Source: Microseira sp041929235 (lineage in GTDB: Bacteria; Cyanobacteriota; Cyanobacteriia; Cyanobacteriales; Aerosakkonemataceae). Taken from it: a stretch of 64,000 nucleotides of DNA. The stretch lies in assembly GCF_041929235.1 (NCBI RefSeq), contig NZ_JBHFNP010000036.1, forward strand, positions 1 through 64,000, given 5' to 3'. The notes below the pieces were generated by a model that made no database searches, was not told where the DNA came from, and saw nothing but the letters and a program-made list of their open reading frames with translations. Made by a program: the position numbers and the translations under genes. This document shows positions 50,457-59,551 of the stretch, in pieces (the first letter of the stretch is position 1; the number at the start of each line of letters is the position of its first letter).

Positions 50457-52571
50457 TTATTCGCTCTCGCCTATTTGATAACCGCGAGGAGTAATCATCC
50501 ATTCGGCATGATTGCGAGTATTAGAATTGCCGATTAAAACAATCGTCAGCATATCGATGGACGCTGACAGCAATTTATCCAATGTCGTGATACTAATTTG
50601 TTCATCTTGCCGATAAGCAGATCGAACAATTGCCACCGGAGTATTCGGATCGCGGTATTGCAGAAAAATCTCCTGGGCGCGGACAATTTGTTCTGTACGA
50701 TTAGCCGATTTTGGATTATACAAAGCCGTGACAAAATCTGCCATAGCAGCAGCAGTTAAACGCTTTTCGATTGCCGACCAAGGAGTGAGTAAATCGCTTA
50801 AACTAATCGCACAAAAATCATGCATTAAAGGCGCACCCACCCGCGAGGCAGCCGCTTGCAAAGCACTGATACCTGGAAACACTTGAACTCTTGGTGAAAT
50901 GCCATCCCAACCTGCGAAACGAAGCTCTTCTAAAACTAATCCAGCCATGCCGTAAATGCCGCAGTCCCCAGATGAAACAACGGCAACTGTTAAACCCCAT
51001 CGCGCAAGTTGAATTGCCCTTTGGGCCCTTTGCTTTTCTTGGGTAATAGGTAACGCTTCGACAATTTGACCTGGACGCAACAAAGGGGAAATTAAATCGA
51101 TATATAAAGAGTAACCGATGACTGCATCCGCACTCGATATTGCTGTTTGCGCCGCTGGAGTAATTTGGTTTAATTGTCCGGGACCAGTTCCCACCAAAAA
51201 TAAACAACCCGTGCGCCCGGTGTATTCTTTTTCTGCTAAAGCAACGGCAACGGTAACTGCACCGGGTTCTCCTTCTAACCGAAATATTTGTTTGGGAACC
51301 AACAGTATTGTGGGGTGGGCATCTTGCCCGCCATTTCCGATTGACAGGCAAGATGCCTGTCCCACAAGAATATCAGCTGCTTTGCTATTTCCGATTGACA
51401 GGCAAGATTCTTGTCCGGCAAGAATAGCAGCTGGTTTGCTATTTCCGATTGACAGGCAAGATTCTTGTCCGGCAAGAATAGCAGCTGCTTCGGCGACACT
51501 GGGGGTGCCAACTTCGGTTTCTACAACGGTGGAAGGAGTGGGAACGGCAATTGAGCGTAAAATTTCAGCAGGGAAAGTTTGTAAAGGCCAATTGCGATCG
51601 CGGCATAATTCCACCAAACCCGCTTCATCGGCTTTAATATCTATTGTGGCAATGCCTGCGATCGCACCCATCGCCAAATGATGAGCTTGAAACACCCGCT
51701 CAATCGCCGTTTCAATTAATTCTCTAGATGTCCCCCGTTCGCATCCAATTCCTACCCACAAAACTCGTGGATGCCATTGCACTTTTGGCAACTCAGACTC
51801 TGGAGAAAACCGTCGTTGGGTAAAACCGATCCAAATGCGGGATTTGGTAATTGGTAATTGGTAATTGGTAGTTGTGGATGAAGAATTAAGCAGATCTTTT
51901 GTCTCCTCTGCTCCTCTGCTCCCGGAGTCCTCTGCTGCTTCAAAATAAAATGGGTGTCCTTTTGGCAGGTGCTTTTGCCACAAAGTAGAACCAACTTCTT
52001 GAATTACCTCAACAGGTTCGCCTCTCGCAATTGTCGCCGCCACTTTTGTCCAATTCCCTTCACCTTTTCTCCAACCAAAAGGAACCCCCAGCATATCCAC
52101 TGCGGGCAATCCTAACCCAACCGATGCCCCACTCAAAACCGGCGTTGCGCCAATTTGGAGGGCGACAAGTCTGGCGAGTCTATCCGCCCCTCCCTGGTGT
52201 CCGCTGCATAAACTAATCGCAAATTGTCCCATTTCATCGACTACCACCACCGCCGGATCGCGCGATTTATCTTCCAACAAAGGTGAAATCAAGCGAACGA
52301 CTGCTCCCGTTGCCAAGCCAAAAATAAAGCCTTGATATTGATGCCAAATCGTTGCTAGATGGGTTTTGAGCGAACCCGCATACACCTGTATTGTGGGGTG
52401 GGCATCTTGCCCGCCAGAGGCGTCAGTAAATCCAGTCAATGATTCCGGAATCCACAAGGTTGCACCTGTAGCTATAGTCAGGGGCAAAAGCTTTTTGGCG
52501 GCGGTGGGGGTGGTAGCGATCGCGGCTAAGGGTTGGAAATCTTGAAACAACACAACTATAGATGGGTGCAA
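50457..52571 (-). CDS. cobJ: Fused CbiG-like / precorrin-3B C17-methyltransferase (CobJ)
   Basis: 704 residues. N-terminal CbiG-type region (about 1-360; GFIFGLATGAVVRLISPLLE, SGHQGGADRLARLVALQIGA, ILRSIAVPTPSTVVETEVGT). A linker with repeat insertions (about 360-425). Then a CobJ/CbiH SAM-dependent methyltransferase (about 455-700; LVGTGPGQLNQITPAAQTAI, VVSSGDCGIYGMAGLVLEEL, ALYNPKSANRTEQIVRAQEI). It carries out ring contraction and C17 methylation of the corrin precursor in cobalamin synthesis. Three GGGCATCTTGCC-type repeats and one heptamer tract are translated within it (about 50-57, 235-245, 360-425). They fall at loops or linkers. No other cob genes in the window. Confidence 0.92.
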   Translation of the reverse strand: MHPSIVVLFQDFQPLAAIATTPTAAKKLLPLTIATGATLWIPESLTGFTDASGGQDAHPTIQVYAGSLKTHLATIWHQYQGFIFGLATGAVVRLISPLLEDKSRDPAVVVVDEMGQFAISLCSGHQGGADRLARLVALQIGATPVLSGASVGLGLPAVDMLGVPFGWRKGEGNWTKVAATIARGEPVEVIQEVGSTLWQKHLPKGHPFYFEAAEDSGSRGAEETKDLLNSSSTTTNYQLPITKSRIWIGFTQRRFSPESELPKVQWHPRVLWVGIGCERGTSRELIETAIERVFQAHHLAMGAIAGIATIDIKADEAGLVELCRDRNWPLQTFPAEILRSIAVPTPSTVVETEVGTPSVAEAAAILAGQESCLSIGNSKPAAILAGQESCLSIGNSKAADILVGQASCLSIGNGGQDAHPTILLVPKQIFRLEGEPGAVTVAVALAEKEYTGRTGCLFLVGTGPGQLNQITPAAQTAISSADAVIGYSLYIDLISPLLRPGQIVEALPITQEKQRAQRAIQLARWGLTVAVVSSGDCGIYGMAGLVLEELRFAGWDGISPRVQVFPGISALQAAASRVGAPLMHDFCAISLSDLLTPWSAIEKRLTAAAMADFVTALYNPKSANRTEQIVRAQEIFLQYRDPNTPVAIVRSAYRQDEQISITTLDKLLSASIDMLTIVLIGNSNTRNHAEWMITPRGYQIGESE
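51308..51490. repeat. 54-bp tandem repeat inside cobJ
   Basis: About three units encode (A/I)LAGQESCLSIGNSKPA, the last with QASCLSIGN-GGQDAHPT. The DNA is the CAGGCAAGATTCTTGTCC / GGGCATCTTGCCCGCC family also found intergenically at 56.75-56.93 kb. Unit length is divisible by three. Confidence 0.9.
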
Positions 52572-52873
52572 GGATTTTCTACTTCTCCCTTATTATCCAG
52601 CTTTTTGTATTTCTGAAGATAGATTGACTAAAAGTTAAATCCGTTCCTTTGGGTAGAAGCTTATCCCGATCTTCCGACAGAAGGCGACATGACTCTAATT
52701 ATTTTACATTTCTTATAACAAGCAACACGGGTCTTTTTTACCGCTATTTACCTGAAGTTTATAGCGACTAAGTAAAGGGTGCATATTTAAACAAGCTCTA
52801 GGGCAAGTGCTGAGATTTTGCCTCTAAACTTTGCTGTTTATTTTTTGCTTCAACCTCAACCAGGAATAAATTC
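52572..52873. other. Divergent promoter region of cobJ and the 52.9-kb gene
   Basis: No repeat or gene seen; AT-rich in the centre (ATTATTTTACATTTCTTATAAC, about 52700). A minus-strand frame at 52798-53016 has no family features. Confidence 0.4.
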
Positions 52874-53779
52874 ATGAAAAACAATCCACCCGCACAACTG
52901 GCGACTTTTTTAGGCAACCTCAGAAACGGTGTTTGGCTGATCGGGATTCCATCTTGGCTATTTGGAGTTACAGATAGAACAATTGCTGCCTTTGCAGATG
53001 GATACATATCTGCCATCGAATTAGCTCAATTATTCACAGCGGCATTCTTTTTATTGGGATGGTTATCTTTAAAACCAGAGTCAAGTTTTAATATTAGCGA
53101 TTTGGGTACAATAGCCAGCTATAAACCGGATTCTGACTTTAGGGAAATAACGCTCTATCGCGAACCAATTAGATTGAAACAGCGGCATATGATTAGCCAA
53201 GAATACGTTTTGCCTTTTTCATATGTCTGTCAAATCTATCATTTGTTGAACTTGAAGCATTTAGAACACGTCCACTATTTTAGTTTGGGCAATTTGAGGA
53301 TAATTCAAGTCACCGATTATCAGCCAACAGAAATAGGGGGAACGATCAAATTTCAAACCGTTTTAGATTCTTCCTTCAATGCTTTGAGAATTTGGCGACA
53401 ACCGATTGTAGAAGTTATCCTGATTTTGCACAATCCTTACACCGTTGAACTCAACATCCCGGTTTACAACGATAAGCGAATCGTCGTCATGTTTAACGTG
53501 GAACCGATAAGCGATAAAGAACACAAGTTGTTTATTGATATTTACAGCGACTTAAACTGGTTTAAACCCTTGTTGCAAATACTCTTACACTTCGCCGCTT
53601 GTCTGACACTTTTTGAAGACTTGCCGTACTTGCAAAAACTAGCAGAAAGAACCGAACGCCTAGTTAATTTAAATGCGCTTCCAACTCACGAAACCATGTT
53701 ACTCTTCAGAAGATTTGTTGAACTTTACGGTTCTTTCGCGAAACCTTCTTTACCAGCTAACACTATTGAATCTACATAA
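52874..53779 (+). CDS. Hypothetical membrane-associated protein
   Basis: 301 residues, family not recognised. The N-terminal 70 residues contain two hydrophobic segments (NGVWLIGIPSWLFGV and LAQLFTAAFFLLGWLSL). The rest is soluble, with a beta-rich middle (EIGGTIKFQTVLDSSFNAL, EVILILHNPYTVELNIPVY) and a Leu-rich C-terminal helical part (FKPLLQILLHFAACLTLFED, where Phe/Leu repeats may contact membrane). Good ATG with a Pro-rich start. Stands alone, ending in a clear hairpin terminator. Probably a conserved cyanobacterial protein anchored in a membrane; no function can be proposed. Confidence 0.75.
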   Translation: MKNNPPAQLATFLGNLRNGVWLIGIPSWLFGVTDRTIAAFADGYISAIELAQLFTAAFFLLGWLSLKPESSFNISDLGTIASYKPDSDFREITLYREPIRLKQRHMISQEYVLPFSYVCQIYHLLNLKHLEHVHYFSLGNLRIIQVTDYQPTEIGGTIKFQTVLDSSFNALRIWRQPIVEVILILHNPYTVELNIPVYNDKRIVVMFNVEPISDKEHKLFIDIYSDLNWFKPLLQILLHFAACLTLFEDLPYLQKLAERTERLVNLNALPTHETMLLFRRFVELYGSFAKPSLPANTIEST

Positions 53780-53795
53780 GTTTAGTTGGCAAATA

Positions 53796-53830
53796 TAGAA
53801 TCCCGGTTTCTTAAAGAAACCGGGATTCTA
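53796..53830. terminator. Hairpin terminator of the 52.9-kb gene
   Basis: TAGAATCCCGGTTTCTT and AAGAAACCGGGATTCTA, a near-perfect palindrome 17 bp beyond the stop. Confidence 0.75.
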
Positions 53831-54400
53831 TAGCAGTTTAAAGTCCCCCTTTTCCAGGGGTATCTTCTACAGAACTTACGCAACTTATCTATATGTAGGG
53901 TGCGTTAACCCAGTGTAACGCACCATGTCCACTATATCTGGAGTTGCTGCGTAAGTCCTGTATGGTGTTATGGTGCGTTACCCTATCGCTAACGCACCCT
54001 ACATCTAAAAACTATATGTAGGGTGCGTTAACCCAGTGTAACGCACCATGTCCACTATATCTGGAGTTGCTGCGTAAGTCCTGTATGGTGTTATGGTGCG
54101 TTACCCTATCGCTAACGCACCCTACATCTAAAAACTTTGCGTCAGTTATGGTACGTTACTGGAGTTGCTGCGTAATTCCTGTATGGTGTTATAGTGCGTT
54201 ACCCTATCGCTAACGCACCCTACATCTAAAAACTTTGCATCAGTTATGGTGCGTTACGAAGAAAGCTAACGCACCCTACATCTAAAAACTTTGCGTAAGT
54301 CCTGTTCTAGTTAAAGTCCCCCTTGGCAAGGGGTATCTGATAGTTAAAGTCCCCCTTGGCAAGGGGGATTTAGGGGGATCGATTCACAACCATAAAAGTA
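53831..54400. repeat. Block of GTAGGGTGCGTTA palindromic repeats with a 123-bp direct duplication
   Basis: ATATGTAGGG starts at 53891 and 54014, opening two almost identical 123-bp units (53891-54013, 54014-54136). Shorter diverged copies follow to about 54290. Each unit contains CTGCGTAAGTCCTGT, the end motif of the AGGACTTACGC family, and GTGCGTTA/TAACGCAC inverted arms. TAAAGTCCCCCTTGGCAAGG repeats close the block. No gene. Confidence 0.9.
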
Positions 54401-54595
54401 TTACTTGTCCGACCATATAGTCCAGGCAGAATACAAGTCCTCAGTGACAAATCTTTTCCTACCAGAATCTTCAGAAGCGACTAAAACTTTCAGCGTTGTC
54501 GTATAACCGCTATCGAGAATTTGGTGTCCGAAACCAATAACTTCACCAATCTCTCCAGTTTTTTGATTGCACAAGTAATCGCCAATGCTAAACAT
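54401..54595 (-). CDS. Small hypothetical protein
   Basis: 64 residues, MFSIGDYLCNQKTGEIGEVI at the start, mixed strands with a YTTTLKVLVASED centre and an aromatic end (YSAWTIWSD). Composition and clean ATG suggest a real small gene; it resembles small beta-barrel-like cyanobacterial proteins that begin with FxxGDxV. No function known. Downstream of the FAD oxidoreductase gene by 135 bp on the same strand. Confidence 0.6.
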   Translation of the reverse strand: MFSIGDYLCNQKTGEIGEVIGFGHQILDSGYTTTLKVLVASEDSGRKRFVTEDLYSAWTIWSDK

Positions 54596-54730
54596 AATTT
54601 TGCCTCTTTCACTTGATTTTTTTCAGCGGTTTTTTTATATTTAACCGCAGCTTTAACAATACCTACCTCTGACTTTAGAGTGTTTTTACCTTTACCAAAG
54701 TAAGTATGTTGGATTGAGGTGGTATCGCTA

Positions 54731-56671
54731 CTACCAACTAACCCGAAGCCCATGTTTCTTCAAGTGTTGATGCAACTTCGGCATCAACTTTTTCGGCACA
54801 ATTTCTGCAGGCGTCAAATTTGGTTGAGGTTGCTTAATTAACCACGCCGCAGTCCCCCCCGCCGCCGCGCCGAAAGTCCATTCTCCGTAATGAAGCCGAG
54901 TAGCGGCATTAACAATATGACTAACAGCAATACCCTTACCACCAATCAGTAAATTATCAACTCCCTGGGGTATCAAAGCTTCTAAAGGAATGTAGATAGG
55001 ATGGACAAAATCTTCTTGAACGCCAGCACTAACAGCTTCCCAAGGGTTATGCCAATTGCGGTACATGCAACCCTGAATATCCACATCGTAGTGAGTCACC
55101 GCCACAGCAGTCGGATTAAATTTGCGTCCCCCCTGCATATCATTTCTCACATCAGGTTCGCGAATCATAAACTCAGTTTGCCCGTAAGCACTGCGTCCCA
55201 AAATTCGCCGTCCTTCCCGGATATAAGGCATCATACTTAAACCGGAAACCGTACCCATTGGCGAATCGGAACCTGATAGCTGGGCGAGGGGAAACTTAGG
55301 ATTGCTTTGAGTTTCCATCACCCATTCTGAAAATAGCAGCGCCCGTTCTTCTGCGTGGCGCAGCGCACTTAAAGAAAGTCCCCCCATCCAATTTTGATAT
55401 TGCCCGGTTTGAATCAGCCTTTCCTCAGTCAAAAGCAAGGGAGGATTCATCCAATTCCAGTTATTACCGAACACCCAATTTACCATTGCCATATCCCCCG
55501 GTACTGGAGTGCCAGTAAACCGCCCATCGTTTCCCAGACTGACAATGCGCCTATACTTAAAAAAGCTGCGACCTTCAAACATGGAATACCCTTTTAAATA
55601 AAATTCCCGGTGATGTTCTCTTCTGGAATATTCCGGTTTAATTTGATTTAAAGTCTTTAAACTTGCCTTGTCATCATTTTTAATTGTAAGTACAAAAGGA
55701 AACGTAAATGCCTGCGTACATTCGGGATTACTTTTTGCCGGTGCGTGCTTTTCACCCGTAATTGCCTTTGCTTCCGAACCCAAGCTATAGGGAACCCGCG
55801 CCCATGCCATTAACTCGCCCGTATCCGTCGCATCAATCACAATTAACCTTTTCCCTGGAGGTGCTTCTAAACGCAGCGGTACTTTCTCAAATTCCGGATT
55901 TGGCGACCAAGAATACCAGTCATCTAATTCTTGGGAGGGGCGACCTTTAGGGACATAATCGGGACTGCGGGGAATGCGTTGCACGGCATAAATCGCCGTA
56001 ATAAAACGACCTGTAGAATCAAATTCGGCACCTTTAAAAGCAGTAGAAGTTTCCCAACGACTACCGCCTGCAAATTTAACCGATGATTCTAGCAATTGTT
56101 TGGCTGCCATTGCCCCTACTTTAGGAGGAAAGCAAAGCCGCCCCACCCAACAACTATTGATATCGTCAACGGCTAATTTTTTAGTTTGTTTAGCCCAAGC
56201 AGGCAGTTTAACGGGTTGCTTTCTAATTAATCCCTTAAAATCTTTCCAGTTTTGGGAAAAATTATTCTTGGTCATCATTGTGACCGACTCATCGATGGCA
56301 GACACGCCTTGAGAACTAATTTGTCCGCCCAACCAAGGAGTTAATTCAATCAAACAAGTTTTTGCCTTAGATTTCATTGCCACAGATGCTGCTGCAACTC
56401 CCCCCAAAGAACCTCCAACTACAATCACTTCGCATTGCCAAACCTGTTTAGCCGTAGGAAGAGGCGATAACTGAGGTCTGCCATTGGGTAACAATTCTAA
56501 ACTTGTGGTTAAATTCTCCTGGGTTTGCTGTTCATCTTCAGCAGATTTCCAGTTGAGGAGGGAGACTTGCGAACCATTGTTTAAAGCACCCAGTACGAGT
56601 GCCGCGCTACCTGCAAACAGAAAGATAAAGGTGAGTATTCGCAAAATTTTTTTTCGGGGTGATTGCTGCAT
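54731..56671 (-). CDS. FAD-dependent oxidoreductase, membrane-anchored or exported
   Basis: 646 residues. An N-terminal hydrophobic segment (ILTFIFLFAGSAALVLGAL, about 12-30) serves as signal or anchor. The Rossmann FAD motif IVVGGSLGGVAAASVAMKSK is at about 83 with the acidic end CLIELTPWLGGQISSQG. FAD_oxidored-family segments follow (RLIVIDATDTGELMAWARV, and near the C-terminus DNLLIGGKGIAVSHIVNAAT closing the FAD site). Substrate unknown; members include secreted xanthan lyase-like and other oxidoreductases. No partner genes identify a pathway. A weak frame at 54490-54753 overlapping its end is not considered real. Confidence 0.85.
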   Translation of the reverse strand: MQQSPRKKILRILTFIFLFAGSAALVLGALNNGSQVSLLNWKSAEDEQQTQENLTTSLELLPNGRPQLSPLPTAKQVWQCEVIVVGGSLGGVAAASVAMKSKAKTCLIELTPWLGGQISSQGVSAIDESVTMMTKNNFSQNWKDFKGLIRKQPVKLPAWAKQTKKLAVDDINSCWVGRLCFPPKVGAMAAKQLLESSVKFAGGSRWETSTAFKGAEFDSTGRFITAIYAVQRIPRSPDYVPKGRPSQELDDWYSWSPNPEFEKVPLRLEAPPGKRLIVIDATDTGELMAWARVPYSLGSEAKAITGEKHAPAKSNPECTQAFTFPFVLTIKNDDKASLKTLNQIKPEYSRREHHREFYLKGYSMFEGRSFFKYRRIVSLGNDGRFTGTPVPGDMAMVNWVFGNNWNWMNPPLLLTEERLIQTGQYQNWMGGLSLSALRHAEERALLFSEWVMETQSNPKFPLAQLSGSDSPMGTVSGLSMMPYIREGRRILGRSAYGQTEFMIREPDVRNDMQGGRKFNPTAVAVTHYDVDIQGCMYRNWHNPWEAVSAGVQEDFVHPIYIPLEALIPQGVDNLLIGGKGIAVSHIVNAATRLHYGEWTFGAAAGGTAAWLIKQPQPNLTPAEIVPKKLMPKLHQHLKKHGLRVSW

Positions 56672-56995
56672 AGTTAGGGAGAGGTAGAAGGACGAGGGAG
56701 AGGGGAGTCATTAGACTTCTTGTCTCTTCCTTTTGAGCAAAATTGTTTTTTGGGCAGGCAAGATGCCTACCCCACAAAACAAGGCATCTTCTGTTTGGGC
56801 AGGCAAGATGCCTACCCCACAAAACAAGGCAAATGTTAAAAGATAAAAGCAAAAAGTAAGGAGGTTCAACTTTTAATTTTTGCTTTTTTACTTTTCTTGT
56901 GGGGTGGGCATCCTGCCTGCCCCAGGTGTTTTGCCAACACGTCTATTCTTCCATGAAAAATTACCAATTACCAATTACCCATTACCATATACCTT
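56672..56995. repeat. Gap with GGGCATCTTGCC-type and heptamer repeats
   Basis: Two copies of TTTGGGCAGGCAAGATGCC...CCCCACAAAACAAGG about 47 bp apart (56750-56830), a third diverged copy CTTGTGGGGTGGGCATCCTG (56898), and a heptamer tract TTACCAATTACCAATTACCC (56961). No gene; a minus-strand frame over 56607-56852 is repeat-derived. Confidence 0.8.
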
Positions 56996-57031
56996 GAAAA
57001 AAACGCCTGACAGCAAAGTCAGACGTTTTTA
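56996..57031 (-). terminator. Rho-independent terminator of ndhB
   Basis: On the minus strand AAACGTCTGAC, loop TTTGCT, GTCAGGCGTTT then a T run, located 25 bp after the ndhB stop. Confidence 0.85.
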
Positions 57032-57055
57032 TCTAATATCCTGCTTACAGACTGA

Positions 57056-58630
57056 TTAATTGCGTTGAGTCTGCTGCAAAACCTGAGTTGTCGAGATTGG
57101 CGTTGGGGATTGGACTTGTACGATCGCACTCTGTAACATGGGTGTACGCGCGATCGCACTGTTCGACAAGCTAAACAGCGGGTTCGATAATATACCCGCA
57201 ATCGAAGTAGCAATTACTGTCAGCACCAAACCGACTTGCAAAGGTCGCATTCCGGGCAAATTCCAGCTAATTTCTGGATAATTCTTGACCGTATCGGACA
57301 TTTCGTGAGGTTCTTTGACCACCATCATCTTGACGACGCGGATGTAGTAGTAAATCGATACCACGCTTGTCAGTAACCCCAACAGCACTAAGCCGTAGAG
57401 TCCAGCTTGCCAACCTGCCCAGAACAGGTAAAGCTTACCAAAGAACCCAGCCAGGGGCGGAATGCCACCCAAGGACAGCAGACAAATACTGAGTCCCAAA
57501 GTCAGGAGGGGGTCTTTTTGATACAAACCGGAGTATTCGCTAATTTGGTCGGTTCCCGTCCGCAGGGTGAACAGAATTACGCAAATAAAGCCGCCCAGGT
57601 TCATGAATAGGTAAACCAGCATGTAAAATATCATACTGGAGTATCCGGCTTCGGTTCCCGCGATCAAGCCAATCATGACGAAACCAGCTTGGGCGATGGA
57701 AGAATAGGCTAACAGCCGTTTCATGCTGGTTTGGGCGAGGGCTACTACGTTACCCAAAATCATGCTGAGGATAGCGAGGGCTGTAAACACAAACCGCCAC
57801 TCGTCGGCGACTAGGGGGAAAGCGGTGACTAACAAACGGATGGCGAGGGCGAAGCCAGCGGCTTTGGAACCGACGGATAAAAATGCTACAACAGGTGTAG
57901 GTGAACCTTCGTAAACGTCTGGCGTCCACTGGTGGAAGGGAACCGCAGAGAGTTTGAAGGCGACGCCCGCGATCGCAAACACTAACGCAATCACCAAACC
58001 AAGGGAACCAGTACCGTTAGCGCTGGCGATACCGCGCGCGATCGCCCCTAACTGAGTTTCGCCGCCGGATAATCCGTACAGCAGGGAAACCCCATACAGA
58101 AACACCGCCGAACTCGATGCCCCAATCAGCAGGTATTTCAACGCGGCTTCATTCGAGCGAGGGTCGCGCTTGGTGTAACCTGTGAGCAGGTAAGAAGAGA
58201 TACTCAGCGTCTCCAGGGAAACAAAAATAGTCACCAGTTCATCTGCGCCTGACAGGAACATACCCCCAAGGGTGGCGGTGAGCAAAATTCCGATAAATTC
58301 CGCTAGGGAAGTTCCCGTTTGTTCGACATAGCGGATCGACATCAAAATGGTGACGGCAGCAGACAGGGCGATGATACCGCGAAAAACAACGCTGAGGGCA
58401 TCGCCGTTAAAGCCACCTAAAAACGAGATCGGGTTAGAGATATCCCATTGAAAGTATAGGGCGACAACAGCGGCTAGAAGACCTGCGATCGCTGCGTAGG
58501 GTAACCAGCGCGACGCCGTCCGACCGACAATTAAGTCACCCAGTACGACGAAGAGAATCGTTATCAGGACGATACTCTCTGGCAAAATTGTTCCAGCATT
58601 CAACTGGGCTGCGAGTTCAGCAAAGCTCAT
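57056..58630 (-). CDS. ndhB: NAD(P)H-quinone oxidoreductase (NDH-1) subunit 2
   Basis: 524 residues, about 14 membrane helices, matching cyanobacterial NdhB end to end: LLTGYTKRDPRSNEAALKYL (about 152), FAIAGVAFKLSAVPFHQWTP with the conserved Lys and PFH (about 226), VYEGSPTPVVAFLSVGSKAA, and LAYSSIAQAGFVMIGL. A proton-pumping antiporter-like subunit of the thylakoid NDH-1 complex, used in cyclic electron flow, respiration and, with specialised partners, CO2 uptake. Monocistronic as in most cyanobacteria, with its own terminator. Complete. Confidence 0.97.
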   Translation of the reverse strand: MSFAELAAQLNAGTILPESIVLITILFVVLGDLIVGRTASRWLPYAAIAGLLAAVVALYFQWDISNPISFLGGFNGDALSVVFRGIIALSAAVTILMSIRYVEQTGTSLAEFIGILLTATLGGMFLSGADELVTIFVSLETLSISSYLLTGYTKRDPRSNEAALKYLLIGASSSAVFLYGVSLLYGLSGGETQLGAIARGIASANGTGSLGLVIALVFAIAGVAFKLSAVPFHQWTPDVYEGSPTPVVAFLSVGSKAAGFALAIRLLVTAFPLVADEWRFVFTALAILSMILGNVVALAQTSMKRLLAYSSIAQAGFVMIGLIAGTEAGYSSMIFYMLVYLFMNLGGFICVILFTLRTGTDQISEYSGLYQKDPLLTLGLSICLLSLGGIPPLAGFFGKLYLFWAGWQAGLYGLVLLGLLTSVVSIYYYIRVVKMMVVKEPHEMSDTVKNYPEISWNLPGMRPLQVGLVLTVIATSIAGILSNPLFSLSNSAIARTPMLQSAIVQVQSPTPISTTQVLQQTQRN

Positions 58631-58852
58631 AGAACCTATAAGTATTGGGGATTAGGCATAGAGTCACCGGACACTATTTATAATATTGTGTTCTGGGTTA
58701 CTTGCGCTCAAGCTGTGTCAGGGAATACGCTTCGTTATATCGTTTCCGTTTGTGCCTGAATGAATAAACCGCTCCAGGCGCAGAGGACGCAGAGGAAGAG
58801 AAGAGATTAGTAATTCAGATGCAAACGGATTTGATATTACACCCTTATGCTT

Positions 58853-59272
58853 CTAAGATCGCCAGTTATCCAGCTTTAAACTATAACCCACAGCTTGAAT
58901 CCTTTGATAGTGGGATATATTGCCGGTAATTAAGATTAAATCGCGATCGATTGCAGTTGCAGCAATTATAGAATCGGCTAAACCAATTGGTTGTCCCGTG
59001 CGTTCCAAATCTCCATAAATACGTCCTGCTAATTCGGCAATAGAAGTGTTTACTGGCAAAACTTCCATTGGGACAAGATCTGCCAAAAACTTGGTAATAG
59101 CTGCTTCTTGTTGACGCTTACGCCATCCTTTAATTACTTCCGTAACTGTTACAACCGAGATTGTAAAGTGACTGAAAGCTGCTGTATAAGCAGTTGCCCT
59201 AGCGACGACCTGCTGATTTATCCGTTTGCGGCTTTCAGAAAGAATATCCGTATCAAGTAGTGCTTTGTCCAA
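58853..59272 (-). CDS. PIN-domain toxin, VapC-like
   Basis: 139 residues. Acidic PIN active-site residues are visible: LLDTDILSES (Asp 7), VVTVTEVIKGW (Glu), IGLADSIIAATAIDRD (Asp) and LITGNISHYQRI (Asn/His end). PIN toxins cut tRNA or other RNA. The start is a TTG at 59272, within the last codons of the antitoxin gene (20-bp overlap), so the pair is translationally coupled. Forms a type II toxin-antitoxin pair with the upstream gene. Confidence 0.88.
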   Translation of the reverse strand: MDKALLDTDILSESRKRINQQVVARATAYTAAFSHFTISVVTVTEVIKGWRKRQQEAAITKFLADLVPMEVLPVNTSIAELAGRIYGDLERTGQPIGLADSIIAATAIDRDLILITGNISHYQRIQAVGYSLKLDNWRS

Positions 59273-59507
59273 ATTTTTGATTCAATGGGTGTGCGGCTCG
59301 ATCTCTCATAATATCAGCTAGGATCTCATCTACCAATTCGGCTTCATCCTCCCATCCCCCTATAAGAGGATAATTTGCAGCTTCGGCGATTGAAAATTGC
59401 TCAATCGCCGAAGCAATCAGTTCATCCAAGCTACAGTGCTTCCACTTGGTCATCCACTGTGCTTTCTCCAATATTTTTTCGTCCATTTCAATTTCAATTT
59501 TGGTCAT
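59253..59507 (-). CDS. Antitoxin partner of the PIN toxin
   Basis: 84 residues from the ATG at 59507; a longer frame to 59591 has an implausible N-terminus. It starts MTKIEIEMDEKILEKAQWMT, like ribbon-helix-helix antitoxins (beta strand then helix), then a helix and an acidic C-terminal tail (GWEDEAELVDEILADIMRDR) likely to bind and block the toxin. Probably represses its own promoter. The closest family is not certain. Confidence 0.75.
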   Translation of the reverse strand: MTKIEIEMDEKILEKAQWMTKWKHCSLDELIASAIEQFSIAEAANYPLIGGWEDEAELVDEILADIMRDRAAHPLNQKFGQSTT

Positions 59508-59551
59508 GTTGCTGATTCTATCTCCATTCCTAGCGATCATTTTAGCATTTT

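Noticed and set aside
54490..54753. 87-codon frame between the FAD oxidoreductase and the 64-residue gene
   Set aside because: Overlaps both neighbouring genes in other frames and shows no family features.
56607..56852. 81-codon minus-strand frame with LVLWGRHLACP twice
   Set aside because: Encoded by the GGGCAGGCAAGATGCC intergenic repeat and not associated with a start site.
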